Source: Bacteroides sp. (GTDB lineage: Bacteria; Bacteroidota; Bacteroidia; Bacteroidales; Bacteroidaceae). Taken from it: a DNA stretch of 49,332 nucleotides. The notes beneath the pieces were generated by a model that was given only the letters and a program-made list of their open reading frames with translations, was not told where the DNA came from and did no database searches. The stretch covers positions 1 to 49,332 of the forward strand of contig DXWV01000015.1 of the NCBI GenBank assembly GCA_019416685.1, read 5' to 3'. This document shows positions 6,584-16,005 of this stretch, piece after piece; positions within the stretch are counted from its first letter, which is position 1, and every line of letters starts with the position of its first letter. Both the position numbers and the translations under genes were made by a program.

Positions 6584-7390
6584 CCGGTACTCCAGTGGAG
6601 CCATTCCTGCATAACGCTTAAAATAGCGGGCAAAAAAAGAAGAGTTAGGAAAATTAAACCGTTCTGAGATTTGGGTAACAGTAAGCGTAGTAGACTTTAG
6701 TAACGTCTTTGCCTCACGTACGGTAAAGTCTGCTATCCAGTATGACGGAGTATGCCCGGTGACTTGTTGTATCACCCGTGCCAGATATTTGGAAGTAATG
6801 CAAAGCCGGTCGGCATAGCAAGATGTCTCCCTATGCATAGGAAGATGTTCATGCAAAAGACTAAAGAATCCGTCTGTCAATTCTTCCCGATGAGTGGCAG
6901 TAGTCTTTATCGGATGATTGGCATAAATAGCACTCACCTCAGCAGTAAAAATGAATGTTAGCGAACGAAGTATTTCCTTATAAGAGGGATGTGTTTTAAA
7001 TGTATAATGAGTATTTATGGCTGCATGCCACTTCTCCAGCCGCTCTTGCTCTATAGCAGTAAGAAGGAGAAACGGGGTATGCTCTATCTTTTCCGAAATA
7101 AGTGTGGGAAGCACATACGGAAAATCAGTCATCGAATCGAAACGAAAAGCAAACGTAAGACAACGGAAATCATCAGTACACATCACTGAGCACAGTAAGC
7201 GTGAAGGCAACAGTGTGAGCAATGCCCCAGCCGACAATGTATAAGAACGATTGTCTATCTCTACCGTAGCCTGTCCGGCCGTAGTAAGTACAAACACAAG
7301 CCCAACCATCGCATTACGTTGTGGCACTCCAATCGGAAAAAAACGAAAAAGAGCACCTGCCTCATCAGATATAAAGAAAGAAGTTTCCAT
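6569..7390 (-). CDS. AraC family transcriptional regulator
   Basis: A 273-residue regulator with an N-terminal cupin-like sensor (about residues 20-140) and a C-terminal double helix-turn-helix at about 170-270, visible in SKYLARVIQQVTGHTPSYW and SERFNFPNSSFFARYFKRYAG. It is convergent with pncB and overlaps it by 15 bases, so it is unlikely to be in one operon with it. A 480-base AT-rich gap separates it from the end of the polysaccharide locus. Neither the ligand nor the target genes can be read from the sequence. Confidence 0.88.
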   Translation of the reverse strand: METSFFISDEAGALFRFFPIGVPQRNAMVGLVFVLTTAGQATVEIDNRSYTLSAGALLTLLPSRLLCSVMCTDDFRCLTFAFRFDSMTDFPYVLPTLISEKIEHTPFLLLTAIEQERLEKWHAAINTHYTFKTHPSYKEILRSLTFIFTAEVSAIYANHPIKTTATHREELTDGFFSLLHEHLPMHRETSCYADRLCITSKYLARVIQQVTGHTPSYWIADFTVREAKTLLKSTTLTVTQISERFNFPNSSFFARYFKRYAGMAPLEYRLSQS

Positions 7391-7869
7391 TTTTAATACT
7401 TTTCCAATGTGTATATTCTGGAATGTGCAAATGTTCTACTTTTACATACATAAATGACTATCAATAAATTACACATTACATTAGTTCATATTTATCCTAA
7501 TAAACTTGTCACAAATATACCTATTCTTGATGATACAATTTAGACACTTACATCCAACTTGACAGCAAATAACTTGTTATAACAAAAAATAATAACTCAT
7601 AGAAACACAAACTTTTATTATAATATTAAAAGCTTTATTATTATAGAAAAGAAAAAAATGAATTTGAGTAATGAAAGATTATTAACATTACGATTACACA
7701 AGTAATAAATAGATTCGATATTACAATAATAAATGAAGAAAAGTATCCCTCTGCCCTAACAAGTAGAACAGAAAAGATACTAAAATAGATGACTACTAAT
7801 TAATCAAGATAAGAATATCTTTGGTATTATCCTGTATATTCTCTATTATATCTCCATTCGTTAGCATAA
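7391..7869. other. AT-rich intergenic region
   Basis: About 480 bases, very AT-rich, with no convincing gene. It must hold the promoter of the AraC gene on its left side and the end of the polysaccharide-locus transcript on its right side. I see a weak terminator candidate (7742-7781) and several short A/T inverted repeats that are not distinctive. Confidence 0.5.
7742..7781 (-). terminator. Possible terminator of the polysaccharide locus
   Basis: On the minus strand AGTATC pairs with GATACT and an inner TCTG with CAGA, followed by TTTTCTT. It lies about 90 bases beyond the last gene of the locus. The stem is interrupted, so this is tentative. Confidence 0.4.
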
Positions 7870-8718
7870 TCATGGTAAATTTACTTCGGATATATTCTTA
7901 AAAAAATTACTAAAGAACAACAACTGATACTCTATAGAATTACTCCAGTATTGAAAAGTATGCCCTCCCGGACGAACAATATAATCATGTGCAATTTTTT
8001 GTTTAAGAAGTTTTTGATGAAGATTATTATTTACCTGAAAAAAGAAATCATTATATCCACAATCTATTATCAAACACAAACTCCCATTTTTTAATTTATC
8101 AATTTGGTTTATAACAGTATAATGTTCCCAGATCTGTTTACTAGATGACTGTTCACCTAAGTGTTTTTTTATTTCCCATTTATCAGGAAACAAAGTTATA
8201 TCAACTCCTCCACTCATACTTCCGGCAGCACCAAATATATCTTGATGCCGAATAGACAACCATAAAGCTCCATGTCCGCCCATACTTGCACCTGTTATAG
8301 CCCGCCCTCTTCTGTCCGATACTGTGACATAATTTTCATCAATATATTCTACCAACTCCTTAGTAATAAAAGTTTCAAACTGAGACTTTGGTTCTTCAAG
8401 ACTATCCCAATACCAACTATTTTCGGCATTAGGGCAAACGATCATAATTCCATATTGATCAGCAAGTATAGGTAAATCCGATTTAATCTTATCAATCCAC
8501 ACTTTATGACTATCATGATATCCTTTATTACTGTAGCCATGTAACAAATATAAAACCGGGAAACGCGATTCACCTTTTTTTGTGTCGGGCACAATAACAA
8601 TACAAGGTATATCCCGATTCATTTTTTCACTTTTCACTTTAATAGTATCAACAACAGAGGAGTTAACCGGAATACATATCCATAAGCAAATCAATAATAA
8701 TAACGACTTCAATACCAT
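7870..8718 (-). CDS. Secreted alpha/beta-hydrolase esterase
   Basis: A 282-residue protein with a signal peptide (about the first 20 residues) and the esterase D/CE1-like fold. The VLYLLHGY strand and oxyanion region are near residue 60, the nucleophile elbow GASMGGHGA gives the catalytic serine near residue 145, DCGYND is a candidate for the acid, and PGGHTFQYW carries the histidine. It probably removes acetyl or feruloyl-type ester groups from the polysaccharide handled by this locus. It is the last gene of the run of minus-strand genes, about 50 bases after its neighbour. The signal has no lipobox, so a periplasmic location is likely. The exact ester cannot be told. Confidence 0.8.
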   Translation of the reverse strand: MVLKSLLLLICLWICIPVNSSVVDTIKVKSEKMNRDIPCIVIVPDTKKGESRFPVLYLLHGYSNKGYHDSHKVWIDKIKSDLPILADQYGIMIVCPNAENSWYWDSLEEPKSQFETFITKELVEYIDENYVTVSDRRGRAITGASMGGHGALWLSIRHQDIFGAAGSMSGGVDITLFPDKWEIKKHLGEQSSSKQIWEHYTVINQIDKLKNGSLCLIIDCGYNDFFFQVNNNLHQKLLKQKIAHDYIVRPGGHTFQYWSNSIEYQLLFFSNFFKNISEVNLP

Positions 8719-8765
8719 AATAAAATATTTTATATGAACTTCCTTATCGATTAGTTTGATTTTAT

Positions 8766-10379
8766 CTAATTACAAGAATCGCTATTAACCAGTCTGTTTA
8801 AATACTCGTCCATAAAAAGTAGTGTTTTCACAGATTTGTAAGTACAGTTCATCCAAAAACTTTTTCCAGGTCTCACCATCCATAATGTAGCCAGAAAACC
8901 AGAAGAAGCATCTTGCCAGATTGTTATTGTATTGGTCAGGCTTATTGCTTTTGCCAACAATAACGGATCTTTAGTCCTATCATAAGCCGCCATAAGAGCA
9001 TTAATCACATTACACGCACTGTCATCTACCGGAGTTTGATAATGATATTGTTCAAAGACACAAGGAGTTCCTATCGGATAAATACCATTTTTATCCGCTT
9101 CGACATTCCAAATGGTAAACTGATCTTCACAAAAACGTATCAAATCCAACGCATCCTTAATATCCTGAGCTGTAGATTCTTCATCTTTCAACAATAATTC
9201 CGCGTACGGGGCGACCGTGCAGTTTGTCATATTCTCATAACGATGAATAAAAACCGTCATATCCTCAAACTGACCATGCCAGTCATAAGCCGGATATATA
9301 TCTTTTTTTATATAATTATAAGCTCTTTCTCGAGCTGCCTCGAATTCAGTATAACCACATATTCTCAACCGGTCAAAAAGAGAAATCAATGAAGTTGGTA
9401 TCGCTTTAGCATCATTAACAGGAATCCCACTTTCATAATCAACTTTTACCGGCCACGAACCATCATCCGCTTGATTTTTCAAATACGTTCTAGCAATTCC
9501 AAGTGCATGGTCAAGATATTTTTTATCATGAATCAAATCATATAAATCCAAAAAAGCATCAGCAACAAAAACTGCCTCCATCATCATTGCCTTGCCTATA
9601 TTTTCCTCCCTCCTTGCAGTCAGCTCCTTTCCATAATAAGTTGGAGGAAAAAAAGCCAACGGAGCATCTACCGGAAGACTATTGTCAATCAAAAATTGCG
9701 CAGCATTTTTTGCTATTTCTATAGCACTCTCTTTGTACTCAGAATTTAATTTAGCAATCATTACAGCAACAGAAATAGTAGTCCCGACGATTTTACAGGG
9801 ATAAGCATTATGAACATAACTCATATCCGGTTCCGATGACGTCAACCAATGTTTAAAATACGGCTGGTGACAGAAATAGAACAAACCTTTCATAGCAGCT
9901 TCTTTATAAGAACGTACACTTGGAACATAAGGACCGATAAAAGGATACTTTTTTTCAAAGCTACGTCGTCCTGCCTCACCTATGTATCGATCTTTTTTAT
10001 CAAAAGATGCCACAACTAATTCATTCTTTCCTACCGGAACTTTATTCCAAACAGTAGATAATGGAGATAATATCGAATTTGTCCTGAAACTTATAGTATC
10101 GTTAATAGTGAAAATGTAATACGACGCCTTTTTCTGCGGAGTAAACTCAAAAACCGGTGCATAAGTAAAGGCCTTTGCATATTTATTCCAAAACGGAATA
10201 CTTATTCCATCTCCTGGTCTGACCGGAGTTAAATATTCCACAAGCGCCTGCTTGTTCAACCGTTCGAAATCCAGCCCCAATAAACTCTCATATGATTCAA
10301 ACTTTTGAGCATTCAAACTAGAAACTGTAATAATAGAAACAAATATTGCAACTATTTTTTTTATATTTATCTGTAACAT
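8766..10379 (-). CDS. Secreted alpha/alpha-toroid protein of unknown function
   Basis: A 537-residue protein with a signal peptide ending near LNAQ. Residues about 60-150 look like a beta-rich N-terminal domain. From about 160 to the end the sequence consists of paired helices in the manner of the six-hairpin glycosidase and lyase superfamily (for example AVFVADAFLDLYDLIHDKKYLDHALGIARTY, given here in part, and QADDGSWPVKVD). I could not assign a CAZy family. GH88 and GH105 unsaturated uronyl hydrolases share this fold but are shorter (near 370-400 residues). Because a lyase is encoded two genes upstream and no other hydrolase for unsaturated ends is present, it is a candidate for that role, or for an epimerase or a second lyase. 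It is part of the minus-strand enzyme run. Confidence 0.6.
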   Translation of the reverse strand: MLQINIKKIVAIFVSIITVSSLNAQKFESYESLLGLDFERLNKQALVEYLTPVRPGDGISIPFWNKYAKAFTYAPVFEFTPQKKASYYIFTINDTISFRTNSILSPLSTVWNKVPVGKNELVVASFDKKDRYIGEAGRRSFEKKYPFIGPYVPSVRSYKEAAMKGLFYFCHQPYFKHWLTSSEPDMSYVHNAYPCKIVGTTISVAVMIAKLNSEYKESAIEIAKNAAQFLIDNSLPVDAPLAFFPPTYYGKELTARREENIGKAMMMEAVFVADAFLDLYDLIHDKKYLDHALGIARTYLKNQADDGSWPVKVDYESGIPVNDAKAIPTSLISLFDRLRICGYTEFEAARERAYNYIKKDIYPAYDWHGQFEDMTVFIHRYENMTNCTVAPYAELLLKDEESTAQDIKDALDLIRFCEDQFTIWNVEADKNGIYPIGTPCVFEQYHYQTPVDDSACNVINALMAAYDRTKDPLLLAKAISLTNTITIWQDASSGFLATLWMVRPGKSFWMNCTYKSVKTLLFMDEYLNRLVNSDSCN

Positions 10380-10427
10380 AATTCACATAATTTATACATA
10401 TTAAAAAATACTTTCGCAATCATAAAT

Positions 10428-12746
10428 CTATTGATTATCTATAATATCGAAATAAAATATACCACTTCCGGCAGTTGCCGTGTGTATTCTCTGTTTTTTT
10501 GCATCAGCAACTACAGAGATCCAACGTAAGCAGCCAAGTGAAGAATCATAAATATCCGTCCACTCATTCCCCTCATCGGTACTGATAAGAAGCTGTACCG
10601 GAGTATCTCCCAACGGATGATTCGAACAGGCTAAAACCATCAAACTCCGTCCGTTCTCGTCCCTGCTTATCGACATGGAACTTGCATTATATTTTTTCTT
10701 CCCAAAAGGTTTTATCTTAGACCATGAGAGCCCATAATTTTCACTTTTCCATAATCCACCATTCCAAAAACCCGCATATATCACTCCACTTCGATACGGA
10801 TCGGCATATACCAATGACAAGACACTGTTTCTCTTTTTATCGAATGGTAGTTTATCACTTATTTTAACCCAGCTTTTACCTGCATTATCACTTCTAAAAA
10901 CACCTTCGGTCCATTCTCCCACATAGATCACATCCTTTTTAAAAGGATCGAGAGCTATCATCTGCCCGGTTCCACACCCATTCTTACGCTGATGATTCAC
11001 AATAGGAGTCAGATCTTTATCGATCTGAAATTCTTCAGCCGGTAATGTATCTATATTTCCCCAACAAGGATTACAAACTTTTTTCCAATTTTCTCCGTAA
11101 TCATTACTCATATAGATACCGGCAGAAGTTTCATCTTCAGCCTTTGCAATTATATTACCCTCCATATAAGCCCAAAAGCGACCTGGTACCAACGGATCTT
11201 CTTTTATATCCTGTATAAAATTATCCCCTTTCCTATCCCAAACGACACGACCGGTCTTCCCCAAATCGTCACTTTTATATAATTTCATATATTGTCCTTT
11301 ACGTTGAGAAGCAAATAACATAAGATCCGGCTCGCGCATAGAAAAACTTACCGTTCTTCCAGGACCAACCGTTATGGGAGCCATCGTATACGATTCACTA
11401 TCGTCAAACGATAATGCCGGAGCATGGTCACATACTCCACATGCCCAAACGCCCTCACGAACAGGATGTTTTACTAATGTCTCACAACAGATTATTCCTA
11501 TTCCTTTAAATTGATGACCATAATAATTTTTACCTCCGTCATAAGTCGTGGTTACTCCCCACCAATTAGCAATAAATAATTTATCCTGCTTTTCACAATC
11601 CGGCAAAATATGAGATATGGCACTTCCTATTTTACCAGGATTACGCCCATGCCATTCTTCTGGAAATTCAAACATATTTTCTGGTTTGCAATCGGGACTA
11701 AGAGGATACCACGAATTCCCTCTATCATCAGATTTATAAATTGTCACCGGATATTTTGTTGGAAATTCTTCAGCTGCATAAAAAACATCCGGATTTTGAA
11801 CTGATTGTACTAATGTACGGTATTTTGATTCCTGCGGTAAATCTTCTATTTTTGCAAATGTCCTTCCTCCGTCACGACTACGATATACCCCTTGTTGGGA
11901 AGCAAACAACACTATATCCCCATTACCTGCAATCACCAATTCATATAAAGCTATATCATTCCCTTCAAAAAGTACCTGCCAATGCTTTCCTCCATCCTCC
12001 GACATATATAACCTACCGGGTTTATTTCGTGGGAAATCTTGAAGTTCGCCAAGTTTATATTTTATTTGTGCTTTTACAAGTTCCCCCTTAAACATTGCTT
12101 GATCAGAAATAGTTCCTACATAGATCCGGTTATTATAATACTTCACGCATGAAATACGATCGCCCGACAATCCCGAATATTTCCAAGATTCTCCGCTATC
12201 TCTACTAATCCAAATCCCTTTTGAATAGGTACCCGCTGCAACTTCTCCTTTTCTATCAGTATTATAACATATCAATTCCCCAAATTGGCGCGTAGGTCCG
12301 TTTCCATAATAATCCAATCCATCTTTTACTAAATACCAACTTTTACCACCATCTGTAGAACGATGTATTCTTCCTACAAAACAAAAATCCCGAACATCTC
12401 CAGATGCACGTAATAAAGATTGATTATTAAAAGGATCCAAAGCCAAAGAATGACAATAATGGTCAGACATTTTATCAAGACCAGCATTACAAGGCATCCA
12501 GGATTTTCCACCGTTCACACTCTTAAAAACACCGGCAACATCCGAACGGGCATAAAGTACTTCTGGGTTAATAATATCCTGTATAATACCAACGATATAT
12601 CCTCCTCCGCCCATATCAGTTTGATAAGCCTGTACGGAATAATTCTCTTTAACAGTAGACCGCATATCTATTTTTAAAGGTTGTCCTACGGTAGAGATAT
12701 TCACACACAGAACAATAACTATTACAATAAAAAAAATATTTTTCAT
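10428..12746 (-). CDS. Secreted GH74-like double beta-propeller protein
   Basis: A 772-residue protein with a signal peptide of about 21 residues. About twelve Asp-box motifs (S-x-D/N-x-G-x-x-W/F, e.g. SVNGGKSW, STDGGKSW, SRDSGESW, SEDGGKHW, SNDYGENW, SDNAGKSW, SENYGLSW, STDEGNEW) are spread over the whole length, which suits two seven-bladed propellers as in GH74. The opening GGGGYIVGI, then LYARSDVAGVFKS, follows the GH74 pattern (YxRxDxGGxYR). GH74 members cleave xyloglucan, but with a PL8-like lyase as neighbour the substrate may be different. No lipobox is present, so it is probably periplasmic. Identifying it as a propeller is secure; the activity is inferred. Confidence 0.75.
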   Translation of the reverse strand: MKNIFFIVIVIVLCVNISTVGQPLKIDMRSTVKENYSVQAYQTDMGGGGYIVGIIQDIINPEVLYARSDVAGVFKSVNGGKSWMPCNAGLDKMSDHYCHSLALDPFNNQSLLRASGDVRDFCFVGRIHRSTDGGKSWYLVKDGLDYYGNGPTRQFGELICYNTDRKGEVAAGTYSKGIWISRDSGESWKYSGLSGDRISCVKYYNNRIYVGTISDQAMFKGELVKAQIKYKLGELQDFPRNKPGRLYMSEDGGKHWQVLFEGNDIALYELVIAGNGDIVLFASQQGVYRSRDGGRTFAKIEDLPQESKYRTLVQSVQNPDVFYAAEEFPTKYPVTIYKSDDRGNSWYPLSPDCKPENMFEFPEEWHGRNPGKIGSAISHILPDCEKQDKLFIANWWGVTTTYDGGKNYYGHQFKGIGIICCETLVKHPVREGVWACGVCDHAPALSFDDSESYTMAPITVGPGRTVSFSMREPDLMLFASQRKGQYMKLYKSDDLGKTGRVVWDRKGDNFIQDIKEDPLVPGRFWAYMEGNIIAKAEDETSAGIYMSNDYGENWKKVCNPCWGNIDTLPAEEFQIDKDLTPIVNHQRKNGCGTGQMIALDPFKKDVIYVGEWTEGVFRSDNAGKSWVKISDKLPFDKKRNSVLSLVYADPYRSGVIYAGFWNGGLWKSENYGLSWSKIKPFGKKKYNASSMSISRDENGRSLMVLACSNHPLGDTPVQLLISTDEGNEWTDIYDSSLGCLRWISVVADAKKQRIHTATAGSGIFYFDIIDNQ

Positions 12747-12788
12747 GTTGCTTTTTTATAATATTAAATTTCACTCTCTGATTAATGA

Positions 12789-15700
12789 TCAGAATATAAA
12801 CTTTATAGCTTTCATTTTACCATCACGCACTACTCGAATAATATTCACACCTCTTAGAAATGATGAATTTGGTATGAAATATTCCAAGGTTTCTCCAGAA
12901 AACAAAGAATCAAATAACACTCTACCATCCATTGATATTATTTTAACATTGGTCTGCGAACGTACCCGATTATTAAATATGAGCTGAACTCCACCAAGAA
13001 CCTTTTTTACCCTAACATTATCTTCCCAACTGTCACGCTCTTCCAATCCTGTATCATCTGGAGTTTTCAATTCGAAATAAATAGGTGCTCCGTCATTCAT
13101 AGTTACGCTGATCAGTGTTTCTGCCTGCGAATTACTACAAATCGTAACTCCATCGACTGGCTCAACCAACTCCCAATTTCCATTTACTGTCAATGTTGTA
13201 GAGCTGGACGTAGAATGCCATCCATAACTAACATCGTCTTCTGGGCACAAATCAGGATTACAGACTGCAAATTTATAACGATTCTTAACGGCATCCTGAT
13301 GTACCATCAACAAATGCCTGAAGGTCGTTGCCTTTACGATTCCAAAGTCCAAACCATCCACTGCATCAAAAAACGCATAGGCAGTAGTGTTACCCGGTAA
13401 ATACGTAAGAGCGTGTAAATTGGCAGATTGTACCTCAACCCGAAATAGTTCTCCCCCATTATTCTGTAGCTGTTGAGAAAGAGCAATCATCTTCGGCACT
13501 GTAACCGACGGAATAACGACAAAGATATCTTTCGCCCCGGTTGGCTTCACGCCGTGATCAATATACGCTTTTGCTGCCATTGCTGTTCCTGTTGGACTAA
13601 AATAATCTGCACCTGTTTGGCTTGGAGTAGTCTGTTCTCCGTATGTTAAGACAATTGGATCATTCCCTTTAGGAACAAAATAACCAGTACCCGCAGGCGT
13701 AATAAACCAGTTATCATTATCACCTATGATCCGAGACTCTCCCTGGATTGCCATTTCTCCATTCACAACCAGATCTCCGACATAATCTGTCACAATATTC
13801 TGGAACAGATTAGTCGCTGTAACCATATCATCACTATACATACCTGAAGAAGTAATATCACTCCCCATACAAATAATCATATCTCCGAACGCAAACATAC
13901 TTTTCTTAAATTCCAGATTAGTAGGAAAATAACACTCCGTATTTCCCCATTTATCTATCTGTGAAAAATCAGTGGCAAAGATTCCATTTGAATCCATAGC
14001 CAAAGCACCCGAAAAATTCTTTTCTTTACTGTATTGGTCAAAGCGCTGGGTCGTTGACTGGGCCGGCATCATATCCAACCATGAAGTATAATGTACCGTT
14101 GTCGTACCAGGCACTACATTCCAATCCCAACCGCCTACGGCATTATTTGTCGGATAGCCATTAGCAGCTAAACTCCCATCATAAAGTACATCCAAACTAC
14201 CATGACTTTGATAACGTCCGAAGCGATTTTGCCCGCTATATATTTCTGCTCCCCAGAACTTAGAAGTAATTGAACGCATTGACACGACCCAATTTTTTTT
14301 TCTAAAGATAGCTGCCGGACTATAATTAAAAGCATAAAAGCCCGCATAATCTACCGCATCTACGGTATAATCACTATTTTCAAAAAAATAATTATATGCA
14401 GCTTTCAATTCTTCGTCATTTCCCTTTATATCATCACCCGTTTCTATCAACTGCTTAAAATGTTCTTTACTGTACTCTAATGAGATTCCTCCTCCAAAAC
14501 AATTACGCCCGGCAAACGTATTAGAAAAGAAATGATTCCCATCTAAAAAGCTTTTTGTAGCCATTATATACACAGAAAGTACAGCTTTTTTAAAACGTTC
14601 ATAAGCATCCTCCGCTATACAGAAAGAAGTTCCTCTCAATCCCCACATACATTGAGTCCAAGGCATATAGGAGTACATATAATTATTATAATGAGTATTA
14701 TGATGAAATCCCGTACCGTCAGGCTTCAATATCCCTTTACTACCGGGAGTATATTCTGTATTACGTTCGATATAACGTTTCACTGCTTTCAACTCCCTTA
14801 CGGCAACAGCGTCATCTGTCTGTAAAGCTGCTATAGCCAGAAAATGAGGCAGATATAAATACACATAATCCGATACAAGATTCACTTTATATGTTTCTGC
14901 CGGACGATACGCTTCATTATAATAGCAAAACCATTGTACAAAATCGAGAAGACGTTGTCTTAAATCACCCTCACAAGCATACGCAACATCTAACACAGCA
15001 GCGGGAATTTCTTTCCCTGCAGTATAAAAATTCATTGTCGAGGACATCTCATAATTACATCCTTCCCCTATTCCCTGATCAAGAATATAACGTACCGCCC
15101 TCAAAAATATTTCCTGATAAATACCGGCTTTCGACAAATTGGCCAAATGTACGAATATACTTTGTATATAAGAGTCATTTAACGCGCCATAAGTAGTATC
15201 AATAGTTTTTCCACACAACGTTCCATCCATATTCTCAACAATATTCAGAGCATTTACAAAATCCAACGCTCTCCTGACCTGCAATGTAGTAGGAGTTGTT
15301 AGTATTCTATGCTGCCTCTCTCGAATTAACGCCAAACCGGTTAGTTCCTCAAACGAAGGTTGGGATATTGGAATATCCCGTTCAAATGCATAAAGCTCAA
15401 GATAAGAAGTTCTTCCTTTTAGATATTCTCTATCGAGAACCATGTGAGGACCATGTATTTTCATCTCAAGGTTCGTTAAGTTATTAAACTCCATGTTATC
15501 AAACAATATCCTCCGACTTCCCGCTACATTTTTATTCAACTTCAACGTAATCTCCACTTGAGTTATATTCGTAGCTGTTTTGGTCTTATATTCCATATAA
15601 GTACGGTTAAACTCTCTCCAACCCACGAAATTACACAAGACGTTAGCCCTTCGTTTAACCGTATTTCCATTTATGAACGAGATGGTTATCGTATCATTTG

Positions 15701-15962
15701 TAACTCTTGGAGAATAGATGTAGAAAAACGTTCCATTCGTAGATAACGCTTTAAAAGCCAAAGGAAAAGAAATATTCGAGTCTGTATTAGCTATCCATTC
15801 TAATGAACTTTTCCCTTCCTTGTATGTAACTGCTGTCAAAGCGAGTTGTCCTCCAGTCACCGTCCAATCTGACGGTATAACGTCTTCAAATGTAAAAAGA
15901 GTTTGAGACTTCATTGAAACGGTGACAAGTGTACCAAACAAAATAACTATTATTTTTTTCAT
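12789..15962 (-). CDS. Polysaccharide lyase family 8-like enzyme
   Basis: The start was set at the ATG at 15962; the longer reading would begin with TTG. The 1057-residue protein has a signal peptide, an N-terminal carbohydrate-binding-like domain (to about 170), the alpha/alpha toroid (about 190-520), the central beta domain, and a C-terminal sorting-like domain. PL8 signatures are clear: DGTGFHHNTHYNNY places a His and a Tyr seven residues apart as in chondroitin ABC lyase (His501/Tyr508), FAGRN supplies the arginine, and GWDWNVVPGTTTVHY is the family's conserved motif. PL8 enzymes cleave hyaluronan, chondroitin or xanthan by beta-elimination next to a uronic acid. The absence of sulfatases nearby argues against a sulfated substrate. 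The last 70 residues resemble a type A secretion-sorting domain. Confidence 0.85.
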   Translation of the reverse strand: MKKIIVILFGTLVTVSMKSQTLFTFEDVIPSDWTVTGGQLALTAVTYKEGKSSLEWIANTDSNISFPLAFKALSTNGTFFYIYSPRVTNDTITISFINGNTVKRRANVLCNFVGWREFNRTYMEYKTKTATNITQVEITLKLNKNVAGSRRILFDNMEFNNLTNLEMKIHGPHMVLDREYLKGRTSYLELYAFERDIPISQPSFEELTGLALIRERQHRILTTPTTLQVRRALDFVNALNIVENMDGTLCGKTIDTTYGALNDSYIQSIFVHLANLSKAGIYQEIFLRAVRYILDQGIGEGCNYEMSSTMNFYTAGKEIPAAVLDVAYACEGDLRQRLLDFVQWFCYYNEAYRPAETYKVNLVSDYVYLYLPHFLAIAALQTDDAVAVRELKAVKRYIERNTEYTPGSKGILKPDGTGFHHNTHYNNYMYSYMPWTQCMWGLRGTSFCIAEDAYERFKKAVLSVYIMATKSFLDGNHFFSNTFAGRNCFGGGISLEYSKEHFKQLIETGDDIKGNDEELKAAYNYFFENSDYTVDAVDYAGFYAFNYSPAAIFRKKNWVVSMRSITSKFWGAEIYSGQNRFGRYQSHGSLDVLYDGSLAANGYPTNNAVGGWDWNVVPGTTTVHYTSWLDMMPAQSTTQRFDQYSKEKNFSGALAMDSNGIFATDFSQIDKWGNTECYFPTNLEFKKSMFAFGDMIICMGSDITSSGMYSDDMVTATNLFQNIVTDYVGDLVVNGEMAIQGESRIIGDNDNWFITPAGTGYFVPKGNDPIVLTYGEQTTPSQTGADYFSPTGTAMAAKAYIDHGVKPTGAKDIFVVIPSVTVPKMIALSQQLQNNGGELFRVEVQSANLHALTYLPGNTTAYAFFDAVDGLDFGIVKATTFRHLLMVHQDAVKNRYKFAVCNPDLCPEDDVSYGWHSTSSSTTLTVNGNWELVEPVDGVTICSNSQAETLISVTMNDGAPIYFELKTPDDTGLEERDSWEDNVRVKKVLGGVQLIFNNRVRSQTNVKIISMDGRVLFDSLFSGETLEYFIPNSSFLRGVNIIRVVRDGKMKAIKFIF

Positions 15963-16005
15963 ACCCAATAATCTCTCAATAGGGGGTTAGTTACATTCCA
16001 AAATA

